64,000 bases of DNA from contig NZ_QOHF01000010.1 of NCBI RefSeq assembly GCF_003319115.1, positions 62,001 through 126,000 on the forward strand, read 5' to 3'. The notes beneath the pieces were generated by a model, which saw only the letters and a list, made by a program, of their open reading frames with translations, made no database searches and was not told the DNA's origin. Positions 1 to 9,384 of the stretch are shown in pieces. The stretch's first letter is position 1, and each line of letters begins with the position of its first letter. This DNA comes from Geodermatophilus sp. TF02-6. Its GTDB lineage: Bacteria > Actinomycetota > Actinomycetes > Mycobacteriales > Geodermatophilaceae. Made by a program: the position numbers and the translations under genes.

Positions 1-786
1 GAGGCGCTGTGCGAGACCGAGGCGCCGGCGTCGTTCTCGATCTTCGCCTGGGCCAAGCTCGGCTCCAACGAGTGCGACGACGTGCACTCGATCACCGTGC
101 CGTACCTGCTCTCCTACCTCGCGCACAGCGACTTCTCCTCGGCGGTGCCGGGGGTCGACCAGCTGCATGAGGAGTACGCCGCTGTCTACGGCGCGACCTA
201 CCCCGACGACCCGTCCCGCTTCGGCGACCTGGCGGGTCAGGAGATCGACTACACCCCGCTGCTGGCGGTCACCTACTGGAGCTTCCGGCTGATGATCGGC
301 ATGGGCGCGGTGTCGGCCGGGGTCGCCGCCTACGCCCTGTGGGCGACGCGCAGGGGCCGCGTGCCGACCTCGCGGATCGGCGTGTACGGCTCGCTGCTCG
401 CCGTCGGCGCCCCGTTCGTCGCCAACGCGACCGGCTGGGTCTTCACCGAGATGGGCCGCCAGCCTTTCGTGGTGTACCCGAACCCCGACGTCCCGGTCGG
501 CGAGCAGGTGTGGTTCTTCACCGCTCAGGCCGTCTCCCCCGGCATCAGCGCCGCCGAGGTCTGGACGTCGCTGTCGCTGCTGACCCTCGTCTACGGCGCG
601 CTGGCCGTGGTCGAGCTGTGGCTGATCGCCCGCTTCGTCCGCCGCGGCGTCACCACCGGCGACGGCGCACCCACGCCCGGGCACACCCCCGAGGGGACGG
701 CGGACGCCGACCTGCCCGCCGGCCGCGACGGCAGCCCCACTGGCGCCCGCCGCGACACCGACGACGTCCTCTCCTTCGCCTACTGA
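1..786 (+). CDS. cydA: Cytochrome bd ubiquinol oxidase subunit I, C-terminal part (cut by window edge)
   Basis: Frame 1 is open from the first base, so the gene begins upstream; 261 residues of the C-terminal half are present. CydA is the haem-bearing quinol-oxidising subunit of the high-affinity terminal oxidase in the plasma membrane. Diagnostic is the conserved helix motif GWVFTEMGRQPF (about bases 436-471), followed by a loop and a last membrane helix (SLSLLTLVYGALAVVELWLI) and a hydrophilic, acidic tail. It is followed after 22 bases by cydB and then a fused cydDC, the usual actinobacterial cyd operon order. The missing 5' part holds the quinol loop and most haem ligands, so these cannot be checked here. 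Confidence 0.95.
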   Translation, partial: EALCETEAPASFSIFAWAKLGSNECDDVHSITVPYLLSYLAHSDFSSAVPGVDQLHEEYAAVYGATYPDDPSRFGDLAGQEIDYTPLLAVTYWSFRLMIGMGAVSAGVAAYALWATRRGRVPTSRIGVYGSLLAVGAPFVANATGWVFTEMGRQPFVVYPNPDVPVGEQVWFFTAQAVSPGISAAEVWTSLSLLTLVYGALAVVELWLIARFVRRGVTTGDGAPTPGHTPEGTADADLPAGRDGSPTGARRDTDDVLSFAY

Positions 787-808
787 CGCCTACTGAGGAG
801 TGCCACCC

Positions 809-1840
809 GTGGACCTGCCGACCCTCTGGTTCGCCGCCGTCGCGGTGCTGTGGACCGGCTTCCTGCTGCTCGAGGGCTTCGACTTCGGCGTCGCCGCGCT
901 GCTGCCGGTGCTCGGCCGGCGCGGTGCCGCCGAGGGCCGGGCCGACCGGCACCTCGTGCTGCACACCATCGGCCCGCTGTGGGACGGCAACGAGGTGTGG
1001 CTGATCACCGCCGTGGGCGCGGTGTTCGCCGCCTTCCCCGGCTGGTACGCCACCTGGCTGTCCACGCTGTACCTGCCGTTCGTGCTGGTGCTGTTCGGGC
1101 TGATCGTCCGGGCGGTCGCCTTCGAGTGGCGGCACTCGCACTCCACCGAGGCCTGGGACACCACCTGGACGCGGGTGATCACCGCCGGCTCGCTGGTCGC
1201 CGCGGCCGGTATCGGCGCCGCGCTCGGCGCCACCACGCTCGGCCTGCCGATCGACGGCGACGGCAACCGGGTGGGCGGGGCGTTCTCCGGACTGGGCTGG
1301 TCGGCGCTGCTGGGCGCGGTCGCGGTGGTGGCCTTCTCCCTCGTGCACGGCGCGGTGTTCCTGGCGCTGAAGACCGACGGGCCGGTGCGGGTCGCCGCCC
1401 GCCGGTTCGCCCAGCGGTGGGCGCCGGTGGCCGCGCTGCCGCTGCTGGCCTGGGCCGGTCTGGTGCACCTGCGCTCGGGGACGCCGGTCACCGCGGTGCT
1501 GTGGCTGGTCGCGGCGCTGGCCGTGCTGGTCGCCTGGGCGCGGATCCGGGTCGGCCGGGAGGGCCAGGCCTTCACCGCGTGGGGCGCGATGCTGGTCGCC
1601 GCGGCCGCGACGGTGTTCGGGGCGGCCTACCCGGTCGTCGTCCCCTCGACGGTCGACCCGGCGTTCGACGTCACCGTGACCGACGCCTCCGTCAGCGACT
1701 ACACGCTCACCGTGATGACCTGGGCGGCCGGGGTCGGGCTGCCCGTGGTGCTGGCCTACCAGGCGTGGACCTACTGGGTGTTCCGCAGGCGGCTGACCGC
1801 CGAGCCGGCGCACGAGTCCCCGTCCGGAGCGCCCGCATGA
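809..1840 (+). CDS. cydB: Cytochrome bd ubiquinol oxidase subunit II
   Basis: 343 residues, the normal length for CydB, an all-helical membrane subunit that pairs with CydA. The N-terminus ([23 protein letters not shown]) has the family's GFDFG signature, and [12 protein letters not shown] is the second conserved block. I chose the GTG at 809 because GAGGAG lies 8 bases upstream; an in-frame GTG at 800 overlaps that ribosome site. The stop codon overlaps the ATG of cydDC (ATGA), so the two are translationally coupled. Confidence 0.96.
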   Translation: MDLPTLWFAAVAVLWTGFLLLEGFDFGVAALLPVLGRRGAAEGRADRHLVLHTIGPLWDGNEVWLITAVGAVFAAFPGWYATWLSTLYLPFVLVLFGLIVRAVAFEWRHSHSTEAWDTTWTRVITAGSLVAAAGIGAALGATTLGLPIDGDGNRVGGAFSGLGWSALLGAVAVVAFSLVHGAVFLALKTDGPVRVAARRFAQRWAPVAALPLLAWAGLVHLRSGTPVTAVLWLVAALAVLVAWARIRVGREGQAFTAWGAMLVAAAATVFGAAYPVVVPSTVDPAFDVTVTDASVSDYTLTVMTWAAGVGLPVVLAYQAWTYWVFRRRLTAEPAHESPSGAPA

Positions 1841-4800
1841 GGGGCCGAAGTGGCCACAAAGGCCCATCCCCGAGGGGCCGAAGTGGCCACGAAGGCCGCT
1901 CCCGGGGGCCGTTGGGGCCGCTGGCGGGGGTGCCCGGGCTGACCGGGGCGCTGGTCCGCGCCGCCCTGGCCGCGCTGGGGCAGACCGCGGGCCTGGTGCT
2001 GCTGGCCGCGGGCCTGGCGCACGCGGTCGCCCGCGCCGCCGGCCAGGCCGAGGGCCCGGTCACGACCCCGCTGGCCGCAGCCGCCGCCGGGGTCGCGCTG
2101 CGGGCGGGCGCCGGGTGGCTCGGCGAGCTGGCCGCCGCCCGCGACGCCCGCCGCGCCGAGGAGCGGCTGCGCGCCGCCCTGGTCGTCCGGCTCGCCACCT
2201 CCCCGGCCGCGGTCGCCGCGGCCGGCGGTCCCGGCCCGGCGGCGGTGCTGGCCACCACCCGGCTGGCCGACCTCGGCCCCGCGCTGACCACCTACCTGCC
2301 GGCGCTGGCGCAGACGCTGGTCGTGCCGCCGGTGCTGCTGCTCGTGCTGGCCCGCACCGACCTGCTCTCGGCCGCGCTGGTCGCGGTCACCCTGCCGCTG
2401 GTGCCGGTGTTCATGGTGCTGGTCGGCCTGACCACCCGGGACGGCACCACCGCCGCCGCCCGGGCCCTGGACCGTCTCGCCGCGCACGTCGCCGAGCTGG
2501 TCCGCGGGCTGCCGGTGCTCGTCGGGCTGGGCCGCGCGGCCGAGCAGGCCGCCGCGCTCGGCGAGCTCGGGGAGGCCTCGCGGCGCCGGACGCTGTCCAC
2601 CCTGCGGCTGGCCTTCCTCTCCGCGCTGGTGCTGGAGTTGATCGCCACCCTGTCGGTGGCCCTGGTCGCGGTGACCGTCGGGCTGCGGCTGGTGCACGGC
2701 GACCTGGCGCTGGCCGTCGGGCTGACCGCGCTGCTGCTGGCGCCCGAGGCGTTCGCGCCGCTGCGTGCGCTGGGTGCGGCCCACCACGCCGGCGAGGACG
2801 CCGCCCTGGCCGCCGCCGAGGCCCGCACGGTGCTGGCCGCGCCCGCCCCCCGGCCGCCCGTACCGGGAACGGACGACGACCCGCGCGGCGCCGACGTCGC
2901 CGTCCGCGGGCTGACCGTGACGTACCCCGGCCGCACGCTGCCCGCGCTGGCGCCGGTCGACCTCGCCGTCCGGCCCGGGGAGCTGGTCGCCGTCCGCGGC
3001 GCCAGCGGCTCGGGCAAGTCGACGCTGCTCGCCGTCCTGGCCGGGCTGGCCGACCCCGCCGCGGCGGTCGGCGGCACCGTCACCGGCGTCCCGGCCGCCG
3101 GGGTCGCGTACGTGCCGCAGTCCCCGCGCACCACCGGCGCGACCGTCGCCGACGAGCTGCGCCGGCACGCGGGGTCCGAGCCCGGGGTGGGCCAGCTCGT
3201 CGACGACGCCGTCGTCGGCGAGGCGTTCGTCGTCGAGGCGCTGGCGCGGGTGGGCGCCTCGACCCTGGCCGGGCGGGACTGCACCACCCTCTCCCCCGGC
3301 GAGCTGCAGCGGGTCGCGCTGGCGCGGGCGCTGGTGCGCATCCGCCGCGGCGCCCGGCTGCTGCTGCTCGACGAGCCCATCGCGCACCTGGACGACGCCG
3401 CCGCCGCGCGGGTCGCCGCCGTGCTGGCCGGCCTGCGAGGCACGGTGACGGTCGTGCTGGTCACCCACGACCCGGCGCTGGCCGCGCTGGCCGACCGCAC
3501 CGTCGACCTCCCCTCCCCGCCGGCTCCTCCCGCAGCGCGTCCTGCGTCGTGGCCGTCGGCGCCCCTCCCCGCTTCGGCCACATCGGCGGTCTGGTCGCCA
3601 CCGGCGCCCCTCGGCGACCACATCGCCGATGTCGCCGGCTCGTCGCGGACCGACGGCGGGCTGCGCTGGCCGCGGCGGGCCCTGGTGCGGGCGGTCGCTG
3701 CCGGCACCGCGTCGGCCGGCGCAGGGGTGGCGCTCACCGCGCTCTCCGGCTGGCTGATCGTGCGGGCGGCCGGGATGCCGCCGGTGCTGACCCTGCTGGT
3801 GGCGATCGTCGGCGTGCGCGCCGCCGGCCTCGGCCGGGCCGGGCTGCGCTGGGCAGAGCGGATGACCGCGCACGACGCCGCGCTGCGGATGGCCGCCGAC
3901 CTGCGCGTGCGGGTGTGGCGGGCGCTGGCCGCGCAGGGGATCGCGGCCGACCGGACGCCGGGCGCCGCGCTGGCCCGGGTGGTCGGCGACGTCGGCCTGG
4001 TGCAGGACCTCTCGGTGCGGGTGGTCCCGCCCGCGCTGGTCGCCGGCACGGTGACCCTCGGGACGGTCGGCGCCCTCGCCCTGCTCGCCCCCTCGGCGGC
4101 CGGCGCGGCCGGGCTGGTGCTGCTCGCCGCCGTCGCGCTGGTCGTCGCCGCGCACCGGCGGCTGGACGCCGGCGCCGCCCGGGCCGAGGCGGCGCTGCGG
4201 GTGGCCGCGCTGCGCGACACCGCCGTCGTGCTGGAGGGCGCGGCGGACCTGCGGGCGCACGGCCTGGCCGGGCGGACCGCGGACGACCTCGCCGGGTCGG
4301 CCGCCCGCCGCTCCTCGGCCGCGCGGACCGGCACCCGGACGGCCGCCCTCGGCACCGGCCTGGTCGTCCTCGGCACCGGGCTGGCCGCGATCGCCGCCGC
4401 CGCGGTCGGAGCCGCGCAGGGGCTGCCGGGGACGACCGTGGCGGTGCTCGCCCTGGCGCCGCTCGCGCTGGCCGAGCCGCTGGCCGGGCTGGTCGGCGCG
4501 CTGCAGCGGCGCGGCGCGCTCGCCGACGCCCGCGGCCGCCTCGACGCCGTCCTCACCGCGCCGGTACCGGCCGATCCGGCCGAGCCGCTGCCGGTGCCCG
4601 TCCCGGTGCGCCGGCTGGCGACCGAGGACCTCACCGCCGGTTGGCCCGGCGGGCCGGACGTGCTGCGCGGGCTGACCGCGCGGGCCGAGGCCGGCGGCGG
4701 CTGGCTGGTGGTCCGCGGCCCGTCGGGCGCGGGCAAGTCCACGTTCCTGGCGGTGCTCCTGGCGGCGCTGCGGCCGCGCGCGGGCCGCTACACGCTGGCC

Positions 4801-5289
4801 GGCGTGCCCGCCGAGCGGCTCACCGGCGACGACGTCCGGTCGCGGACGGCCTGGCTGCCGCAGGAGGCGCACGTGTTCGCCTCCACCATCCGCGCCAACC
4901 TCGCCGTGGCCGCGCCGCGCGGGGCGCTGGCCGGTCCGGACGGCGAGGCCCGGATGCGCGCGGCGCTGACCGCCGCCGGGCTGGGCGGGCTGCTCGCCGC
5001 GCTCCCCGAGGGGCTGGACACCCCGGTCGGTGCCGGCGGCACCGCGCTGTCCGGCGGCGAGCGGCGCCGGCTGGCCACGGCCCGGGCGCTGCTGGCCGAC
5101 CGGGACGTCGTGCTGCTCGACGAGCCGACCGCGCACCTGGACCCGCCGACCGCCGCGGCGCTGGTGCGCGACCTGCGCGCGGCCCTGGCCGGCCGGGTGG
5201 TGGTCTGCGTCACCCACGACGACGGGGTCGAGCGGCCCGGCGACACTGTCGTCCGGCTGCGCGAGCCGGTGGTCGCACTCGCCGGTTGA
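1837..5289 (+). CDS. cydDC: Fused thiol ABC exporter CydD-CydC, needed for bd oxidase assembly
   Basis: 1,150 residues holding two complete membrane-plus-ATPase halves in one chain. In E. coli CydD and CydC are separate and export glutathione/cysteine; fusions are common in actinobacteria. First half: Walker [12 protein letters not shown] near residue 387, signature LSPGELQR near 485, Walker B LLLLDEP near 508. Second half: [11 protein letters not shown] near 961, LSGGERRR near 1071, VVLLDEP near 1091. The ATG at 1837 overlaps the cydB stop; a GTG at 1930 would remove 31 residues that are largely an 11-residue duplication (RGRSGHxG). The Pro/Ala-rich linker between the halves (about residues 555-608) is partly encoded by a palindromic DNA repeat, listed separately. 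Confidence 0.93.
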   Translation: MRGRSGHKGPSPRGRSGHEGRSRGPLGPLAGVPGLTGALVRAALAALGQTAGLVLLAAGLAHAVARAAGQAEGPVTTPLAAAAAGVALRAGAGWLGELAAARDARRAEERLRAALVVRLATSPAAVAAAGGPGPAAVLATTRLADLGPALTTYLPALAQTLVVPPVLLLVLARTDLLSAALVAVTLPLVPVFMVLVGLTTRDGTTAAARALDRLAAHVAELVRGLPVLVGLGRAAEQAAALGELGEASRRRTLSTLRLAFLSALVLELIATLSVALVAVTVGLRLVHGDLALAVGLTALLLAPEAFAPLRALGAAHHAGEDAALAAAEARTVLAAPAPRPPVPGTDDDPRGADVAVRGLTVTYPGRTLPALAPVDLAVRPGELVAVRGASGSGKSTLLAVLAGLADPAAAVGGTVTGVPAAGVAYVPQSPRTTGATVADELRRHAGSEPGVGQLVDDAVVGEAFVVEALARVGASTLAGRDCTTLSPGELQRVALARALVRIRRGARLLLLDEPIAHLDDAAAARVAAVLAGLRGTVTVVLVTHDPALAALADRTVDLPSPPAPPAARPASWPSAPLPASATSAVWSPPAPLGDHIADVAGSSRTDGGLRWPRRALVRAVAAGTASAGAGVALTALSGWLIVRAAGMPPVLTLLVAIVGVRAAGLGRAGLRWAERMTAHDAALRMAADLRVRVWRALAAQGIAADRTPGAALARVVGDVGLVQDLSVRVVPPALVAGTVTLGTVGALALLAPSAAGAAGLVLLAAVALVVAAHRRLDAGAARAEAALRVAALRDTAVVLEGAADLRAHGLAGRTADDLAGSAARRSSAARTGTRTAALGTGLVVLGTGLAAIAAAAVGAAQGLPGTTVAVLALAPLALAEPLAGLVGALQRRGALADARGRLDAVLTAPVPADPAEPLPVPVPVRRLATEDLTAGWPGGPDVLRGLTARAEAGGGWLVVRGPSGAGKSTFLAVLLAALRPRAGRYTLAGVPAERLTGDDVRSRTAWLPQEAHVFASTIRANLAVAAPRGALAGPDGEARMRAALTAAGLGGLLAALPEGLDTPVGAGGTALSGGERRRLATARALLADRDVVLLDEPTAHLDPPTAAALVRDLRAALAGRVVVCVTHDDGVERPGDTVVRLREPVVALAG
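1839..1890 (+). repeat. 33-bp period duplication at the start of cydDC
   Basis: A 19-base unit beginning GAGGGGCCGAAGTGGCC occurs at 1839-1857 and again at 1872-1890, a period of 33 bases, so it keeps frame and gives two RGRSGHxG blocks at the extreme N-terminus of CydDC. The unit contains the palindrome GTGGCCAC. Whether it is translated depends on the start used (1837 or 1930). Confidence 0.85.
3576..3636 (+). repeat. Paired imperfect palindromes inside the CydD-CydC linker
   Basis: Two adjacent hairpin-like segments, 3576-3599 and 3613-3636, share the words CCACATCG, CGGTCTGGTCGCC and CGCCGATGT with the element at 25098-25159. They lie exactly where the CydD half ends and the CydC half begins and contribute part of the low-complexity linker. 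I read this as a copy of a dispersed palindromic repeat that has been absorbed into coding sequence. Confidence 0.7.
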
Positions 5290-5330
5290 GCGGCGGGTGG
5301 GGACGGCGGAGTCGGGGTAGCGGCGTCACC

Positions 5331-6212
5331 GTGCGCGTCGCCCTGGTGATCACCGGTGAGGACTGGTACGAGCCCACCGGTTACGCCGCCGAGTGGACCC
5401 GGGCCCTGGAGGACCAGGGGGCGCGGGTCGACCGGCTGGCCGGCATCCCCGCCGACCGGCCGGTCGCCGCGGGTTCGGCCGGCCGCTACGACCTCGCCGT
5501 GGCGCACGTGCTGGCCGAGGAGGTGGCCGCGTTCGCCCCCACCTTCCGGCTCGCGGCCCTGCTCGAGGCCTGCGGCGTGCCCCTGCTCAACCCGGTCACC
5601 TCGCTGGTGGCCTCCTCGGACAAGCTGGTCACGCACGCGGTGTGGGCGGCCGCCGGGATTCCCCAACCGGCCACCTGGGACCTGGCCGGACTGCGCCGGT
5701 GGCCGCTGCCCGGGCGCCCGATGGTGCTCAAGCCCGCGCTCGGCGACGGCTCCCGCGACATCCGGCTCGTGCCCGACCTCCTTGAGGCCCGCGCGGCGGA
5801 GGGGGCCTGGCGGTCGGCCGAGGCCGCCGACGGCAAGCCGCGCGGCGCCGCGCTGCTGCAGGAGTGGATCCCCGAACCGGTGTGCGTGCGGCTGTTCGCC
5901 ACGCCGACCGCGACCTCGTCCGCCCACGAGAAGGCCCGCGCGGCGGGGGCCGTGGTGACGCACGGTTCCTACACACGCTCCTACCGGCCGCCGCCGGCGA
6001 TGGCCGAGCTGGCGCAGCGGATGGTGGCCGCTCTCGGCGGCGGGCTGATGGGCGTCGACGTCCTCGTCGCCCCCGACGGCCGGCTGCTGGCGCTGGAGGC
6101 CAACGCGCCGTTCGGCTGGGACGTCACCGACCCCGCGCAGGGCGACTGGTTCGCCCGGGTGGCCCTGGCGGCTGCAGCCGGGCCCGCGGGCGCCGTGGCG
6201 GCGGCCGGCTGA
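5331..6212 (+). CDS. ATP-grasp domain protein (RimK-like carboxylate-amine ligase fold)
   Basis: 293 residues, GTG start chosen where the family-like sequence VRVALVITGEDWYEPTGYAA begins, 41 bases after cydDC. Features of the ATP-grasp fold are an N-terminal Rossmann-like lobe, a conserved lid start (VLKPALGDGSRDI), an ATP-gripping strand (LLQEWIPEP) and a metal-binding end with LMGVDVLVAPDGRLLALEANAPFGW, where the Glu and Asn would bind Mg2+. Such proteins join a carboxylate to an amine or thiol using ATP. The substrate is not evident; position after cydDC suggests co-transcription but not a shared pathway. Its last 89 bases overlap the convergent gene at 6124-6537. Confidence 0.8.
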   Translation: MRVALVITGEDWYEPTGYAAEWTRALEDQGARVDRLAGIPADRPVAAGSAGRYDLAVAHVLAEEVAAFAPTFRLAALLEACGVPLLNPVTSLVASSDKLVTHAVWAAAGIPQPATWDLAGLRRWPLPGRPMVLKPALGDGSRDIRLVPDLLEARAAEGAWRSAEAADGKPRGAALLQEWIPEPVCVRLFATPTATSSAHEKARAAGAVVTHGSYTRSYRPPPAMAELAQRMVAALGGGLMGVDVLVAPDGRLLALEANAPFGWDVTDPAQGDWFARVALAAAAGPAGAVAAAG

Positions 6213-6537
6213 CCGCAGCGGCGCCCGGCCCGGCGGTCTCGCCGGGCCGGGCGCGCACGACCTCGACCCCGGGGAACGCCGGCAGGCCCGCGTCGACGAC
6301 CAGTGGCACCGCCACCGGCGTCCCGATGACGCCCCGCTCCACCACGCGTCGGCGCGCGGCGGGGTCGAGCTCGGCGAGCATGCGGGCACGGACCTCGGGG
6401 CGGACCCGGATCTCGCGGGGCGCGGCCGAGCCCGGGCGCCAGGCCAGCGCCAGGACGTCCCCCACGGGGTCCGGCCGGGCCCAGTGCCCGTGCCGGGTGG
6501 CGGCGACCGGTTCCCGGCCGGCGGTGGCCTCGTCCAT
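6124..6537 (-). CDS. Hypothetical protein, 137 aa
   Basis: ATG at 6537 with a clean ribosome site (GGAGG, 5 bases upstream). The first 90 residues look coding (HWARPDPVGDVLALAWRPGS, then EIRVRPEVRARMLAELDP and GTPVAVPLVVDAGLPAFPGV), with a regular hydrophobic pattern. The C-terminal 40 residues are Pro/Arg-rich and lie antisense to the end of the ATP-grasp gene, so the natural stop may have been lost. I recognise no family. Confidence 0.55.
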   Translation of the reverse strand: MDEATAGREPVAATRHGHWARPDPVGDVLALAWRPGSAAPREIRVRPEVRARMLAELDPAARRRVVERGVIGTPVAVPLVVDAGLPAFPGVEVVRARPGETAGPGAAAVSRPPPRRPRARLQPPGPPGRTSRPARGR

Positions 6538-6843
6538 GGCGCCCTCCTGTGCGCTCCCGCCTCCTGGTCCGACGACCGGGCGCCCCGGGGAGCGCCTCGA
6601 CCGTCGGGGACGACGGTCCTCCCCGGCAGTGACACTCCTCCCGGGAGCCCGCACTCCACCGCGACCGCGCCCGGACGGAGGGCCACCGCCACGCCGCGCC
6701 TCCCCCGGCCGGGTCCCCGCCCGGCACGGACTGGCCGACACTGGACGCCCGCCGACGTCGCCGGGCGTCGTGTTCTGGGTCATCCGCCCGGCGACGCCGA
6801 CGCGGCGGCCCGTCCCGGGCCCCACCCCCAGCCTGCGAGCCGG
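6538..6843. other. Intergenic stretch between eutC and the 6124-6537 gene
   Basis: About 300 bases without a convincing gene; open frames here are Pro/Arg-rich shadows. It must hold the promoter of the minus-strand gene starting at 6537, but I see no clear hexamers. Confidence 0.5.
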
Positions 6844-6891
6844 CCCCTCGCAGGAGCCCGCCGCGAGCGTGTGAGCGGTGGGGGCGAGGGG
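6844..6891 (-). terminator. Structured 3' element after eutC (copy 1 of a repeat family)
   Basis: Read on the minus strand this lies about 20 bases after the eutC stop. Outer arms 6844-6851 (CCCCTCGC) and 6884-6891 (GCGAGGGG) pair perfectly and enclose a 32-base core matching those at 22703-22735 and 55996-56028, in which GCCGCGAGCGTGTGAG is shared with little change. Probably a transcription terminator or RNA 3'-end element. Confidence 0.65.
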
Positions 6892-6910
6892 TCCTTTCAG
6901 GGGTCCTCCT

Positions 6911-7687
6911 TCAGCTCCCGGGCAGGGCCGGACCCTCGTCCTTGAGCACCACCCCGGAGGCGCCCAGCGACCGGGCGGCGCCGAGCAGCGCGGCCACGGT
7001 GTCGGCCGCCTGCGCGTAGCCCAGCCCGTGCGGCGGGCGGACGTTGGAGACGCAGTTGCGCTCGGAGTCGACCCGTCCCGGACGCGGGTCCCAGGTGAGG
7101 TACACGCCGAGCGAGTCCGCCGAGGACAGGCCGGGCCGCTCGCCGACGAGGACGACGACCGCCCGGGCGCCGAGCGCCGCCGCGACCGCGTCGCCGAGCG
7201 CCACCCGCGCCTGGTGCGCGAGGACCAGCGGGGCGACCGCCCAGCCGGGCAGCCGCTGCAGCAGCGCCGTCGTCAGGCCGGCGGCGTGCTCGTGCACCGC
7301 CCGCGGGGACAACCCGTCGGCGATCACCACCGCCAGGTCGGCGCCGACCCGGGGCAGCGCGGTGCCCGGGGCGAGCTGCCGGCCCAGGTCGGGCCGCTGC
7401 AGGTAGGTGGCTCGGTCCGGCGCGGCCGAGTGCACCTCGACCAGCTCGGCACCCGGCAGCTGCGCCGCCCCGAGCGCGGAGTCCAGCGCGGCGCGGACGA
7501 CGCCCGGGTCCAGCGGCTGGTGCACGGCGTCGCGGGCCGCGGCGTGCGCGGCGCGGAACTCCAGCTCCCGGGCGGTGGGCAGCGCGTCACCGGCGCGGCC
7601 GAGGGCGACCCGGGCGCGGGTGGCGCCGCGCAGCACCGCCCACGGGTCGGGGTCGGCGGGCAGCGGTCGGTCCAGCGCCGAGCTCAT
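6911..7687 (-). CDS. eutC: Ethanolamine ammonia-lyase small subunit
   Basis: 258 residues. EutC with EutB forms the adenosylcobalamin-dependent enzyme that turns ethanolamine into acetaldehyde and ammonia. Recognised from PDPWAVLRGATRARVALGRAG at the N-terminus and the B12-contacting blocks ADLAVVIADGLSPRAVHEHA, VVVLVGERPGLSSADSLGVY and ERNCVSNVRPPHGLGYAQAA. ATG 7687 overlaps the eutB stop by four bases. Only eutB and eutC are present: no shell proteins, EutA reactivase or permease are in the window, so this is the short, compartment-free version, probably for nitrogen scavenging. Confidence 0.95.
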   Translation of the reverse strand: MSSALDRPLPADPDPWAVLRGATRARVALGRAGDALPTARELEFRAAHAAARDAVHQPLDPGVVRAALDSALGAAQLPGAELVEVHSAAPDRATYLQRPDLGRQLAPGTALPRVGADLAVVIADGLSPRAVHEHAAGLTTALLQRLPGWAVAPLVLAHQARVALGDAVAAALGARAVVVLVGERPGLSSADSLGVYLTWDPRPGRVDSERNCVSNVRPPHGLGYAQAADTVAALLGAARSLGASGVVLKDEGPALPGS

Positions 7688-9096
7688 GCCGACGCCGCCG
7701 CGAGCAGGGCCCGTGCGGCCGGGGCGTCGGCGGAGAGCTCCCGCACCCGGCCGGCGTCGTCGAGCAGGTCCATCCGGGCCAGCCAGGCCTCGAACTCCGG
7801 CGCCGGCCGCAGCCCGAGCACCGAGCGGGCGGTGAGGACGTCGGAGAACGACAGCGACTGGTAGTGCAGCATCACGTCGTCCGCCCCCGGGACGGCGATG
7901 AGGAACGTGGCACCGGCCGCGCCGAGCAGGAGCATCAGCGAGTCCGTGTCGTCGCCGTCGACCTCGGCGTGGTTGGTGTAGCAGACGTCCACGCCCATGG
8001 GCAGGCCGAGCAGCTTGCCGCAGAAGTGGTCCTCCAGGCCGGCGCGGATCACCTGCTTGCCGTCGTAGAGGTACTCCGGGCCGATGAACCCGACGACGGT
8101 GTTGACCAGCAGCGGCGCGAAGTGCCGGGCCACGGCGTACGCGCGGGCCTCCAGGGTCTGCTGGTCGACCGGCCGCCCCCCGACCCCGCGGTGCGCGTCG
8201 GCCGAGAGCGCCGAGCCCTGCCCGGTCTCGAAGTAGGTCACGTTCGACCCCACCGTGCCGCGGCCGAGTTCCAGCGCCCCGGCCCGGGCCTCGGCGAGCA
8301 GGTCGAGGGTGACGCCGAAGCCGCGGTTGGCCTCCTGGGTGCCGGCCACCGACTGGAACACCAGGTCCACCGGCGCGCCGGCCTCCAGCGCCCGCAGCGT
8401 GGTGGTGACGTGGGCCAGCACGCAGGACTGGGTCGGGATCGCGTACCGGTCGATGATCTCGTCGACCAGCTCCAGCAGCGCGATGGTGCGGGCCGGGGAG
8501 TCGGTGGCCGGGTTGACGCCGATGACGGCGTCCCCGCAGCCGGACAGCAGCCCGTCGACGATGGCCGCGGTGACGCCCAGCGGGTCGTCGGTCGGGTGGT
8601 TGGGCTGCAGCCGGGACGCCAGCCGGCCGGCCAGGCCGAGGGTGCTGCGCAGGCCGGTGACCACCCGGGTGCGGCGGCCGACGGCGACCAGGTCGGCGTT
8701 GCGCATCAGCTTCGCCGTGGCCGCGACCATCTCCGGGGTCAGCCCGCGGGCCAGGCCGCTGATCGCCGCCTCGTCCCCCGCGGCGGCCCAGGCCAGCAGC
8801 CGGTCGCGGAACTCCCCCACGGTCAGCGAGGCGATGGGGGAGAAGGCCGCTCTCTCGTGGGTGTCGAGGACCAGCCGGGTGACGTCGTCCTCGTCGTAGC
8901 CGACCACCTGCTCGTCGAGGAAGGTGGCCAGCGGCAGGTCGGCGAGCACCGTCTGCGCGGCGACCCGCTCGGCGGCCGACTCCGCGGCGCACCCGGCCAG
9001 CACGTCCCCGGAGCGGGCGGGGGTCGCCTTGGCCATGAGCTCGACCAGCGTCGGGAACTCGTGGGTGTGCCCGCCGACGGTGCGCCGGCGCCTCAT
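7684..9096 (-). CDS. eutB: Ethanolamine ammonia-lyase large subunit
   Basis: 470 residues, normal EutB size. The TIM-barrel catalytic chain is recognised from CGDAVIGVNPATDS, PTQSCVLAHVTTTLRALEAG, VFQSVAGTQEANRGFGVTLD, FETGQGSALSADAHRGVGG and GVDVCYTNHAEVDGDDTDSL. Start ATG 9096 gives MRRRRTVGGHTHEF with GGAGG seven bases upstream; longer readings add only low-complexity Arg/Gly sequence. eutC follows with a four-base overlap. Confidence 0.95.
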   Translation of the reverse strand: MRRRRTVGGHTHEFPTLVELMAKATPARSGDVLAGCAAESAAERVAAQTVLADLPLATFLDEQVVGYDEDDVTRLVLDTHERAAFSPIASLTVGEFRDRLLAWAAAGDEAAISGLARGLTPEMVAATAKLMRNADLVAVGRRTRVVTGLRSTLGLAGRLASRLQPNHPTDDPLGVTAAIVDGLLSGCGDAVIGVNPATDSPARTIALLELVDEIIDRYAIPTQSCVLAHVTTTLRALEAGAPVDLVFQSVAGTQEANRGFGVTLDLLAEARAGALELGRGTVGSNVTYFETGQGSALSADAHRGVGGRPVDQQTLEARAYAVARHFAPLLVNTVVGFIGPEYLYDGKQVIRAGLEDHFCGKLLGLPMGVDVCYTNHAEVDGDDTDSLMLLLGAAGATFLIAVPGADDVMLHYQSLSFSDVLTARSVLGLRPAPEFEAWLARMDLLDDAGRVRELSADAPAARALLAAASA

Positions 9097-9384
9097 CCCC
9101 CGTCCTCCCCCATCCTCCGTCCTCCTCCGCCTCGGCCGGCAGGGTGGGCCCAGGGTCGTCGCGTCCCCCGGCCGGGTCAACCCGCTGCGCCGGATCGGGA
9201 CGCGCCGTCCACGCTGCCCGCGGATCCGGGCGGGCCCCTGGACACCCGCCGCCGCGCCGCGCACCTCCGGACGGCGCGGTGCGGAGGTCGGGCAGCCGTG
9301 GCAGCAGCGCCACGCAGCTGGGCGAGGTCGCGGCCGCGGTCGTCGCCGCGTCCGAGGCCGACCTGCCCGACGGCTGGTGAACGC
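9097..9384. other. eutB upstream region
   Basis: 288 bases between eutB and the next minus-strand gene; should contain the eutB promoter. On the plus strand a short coding-like tail (QLGEVAAAVVAASEADLPDG then a stop at 9378-9380) may be a gene relic, but I cannot name a family. Confidence 0.35.

Noticed and set aside
850-1836. Long open frame upstream of cydDC in the same frame
   Set aside because: It is antisense-free shadow of cydB in another frame with Arg/Gly-rich, non-conserved sequence; the real start is at 1837 or 1930.
1771-5217. 1,148-residue minus-strand frame opposite cydDC
   Set aside because: Gln/Gly/Arg-rich antisense shadow typical of high-GC genes; no conserved motifs.
6911-9096. 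Ethanolamine microcompartment operon
   Set aside because: No shell, EutA, EutT or permease genes flank eutBC; only the enzyme is encoded.
9144-9380. Plus-strand 78-codon gene upstream of eutB
   Set aside because: Only the last 25 codons look coding and no family is recognisable; kept as a possible relic in the intergenic entry.
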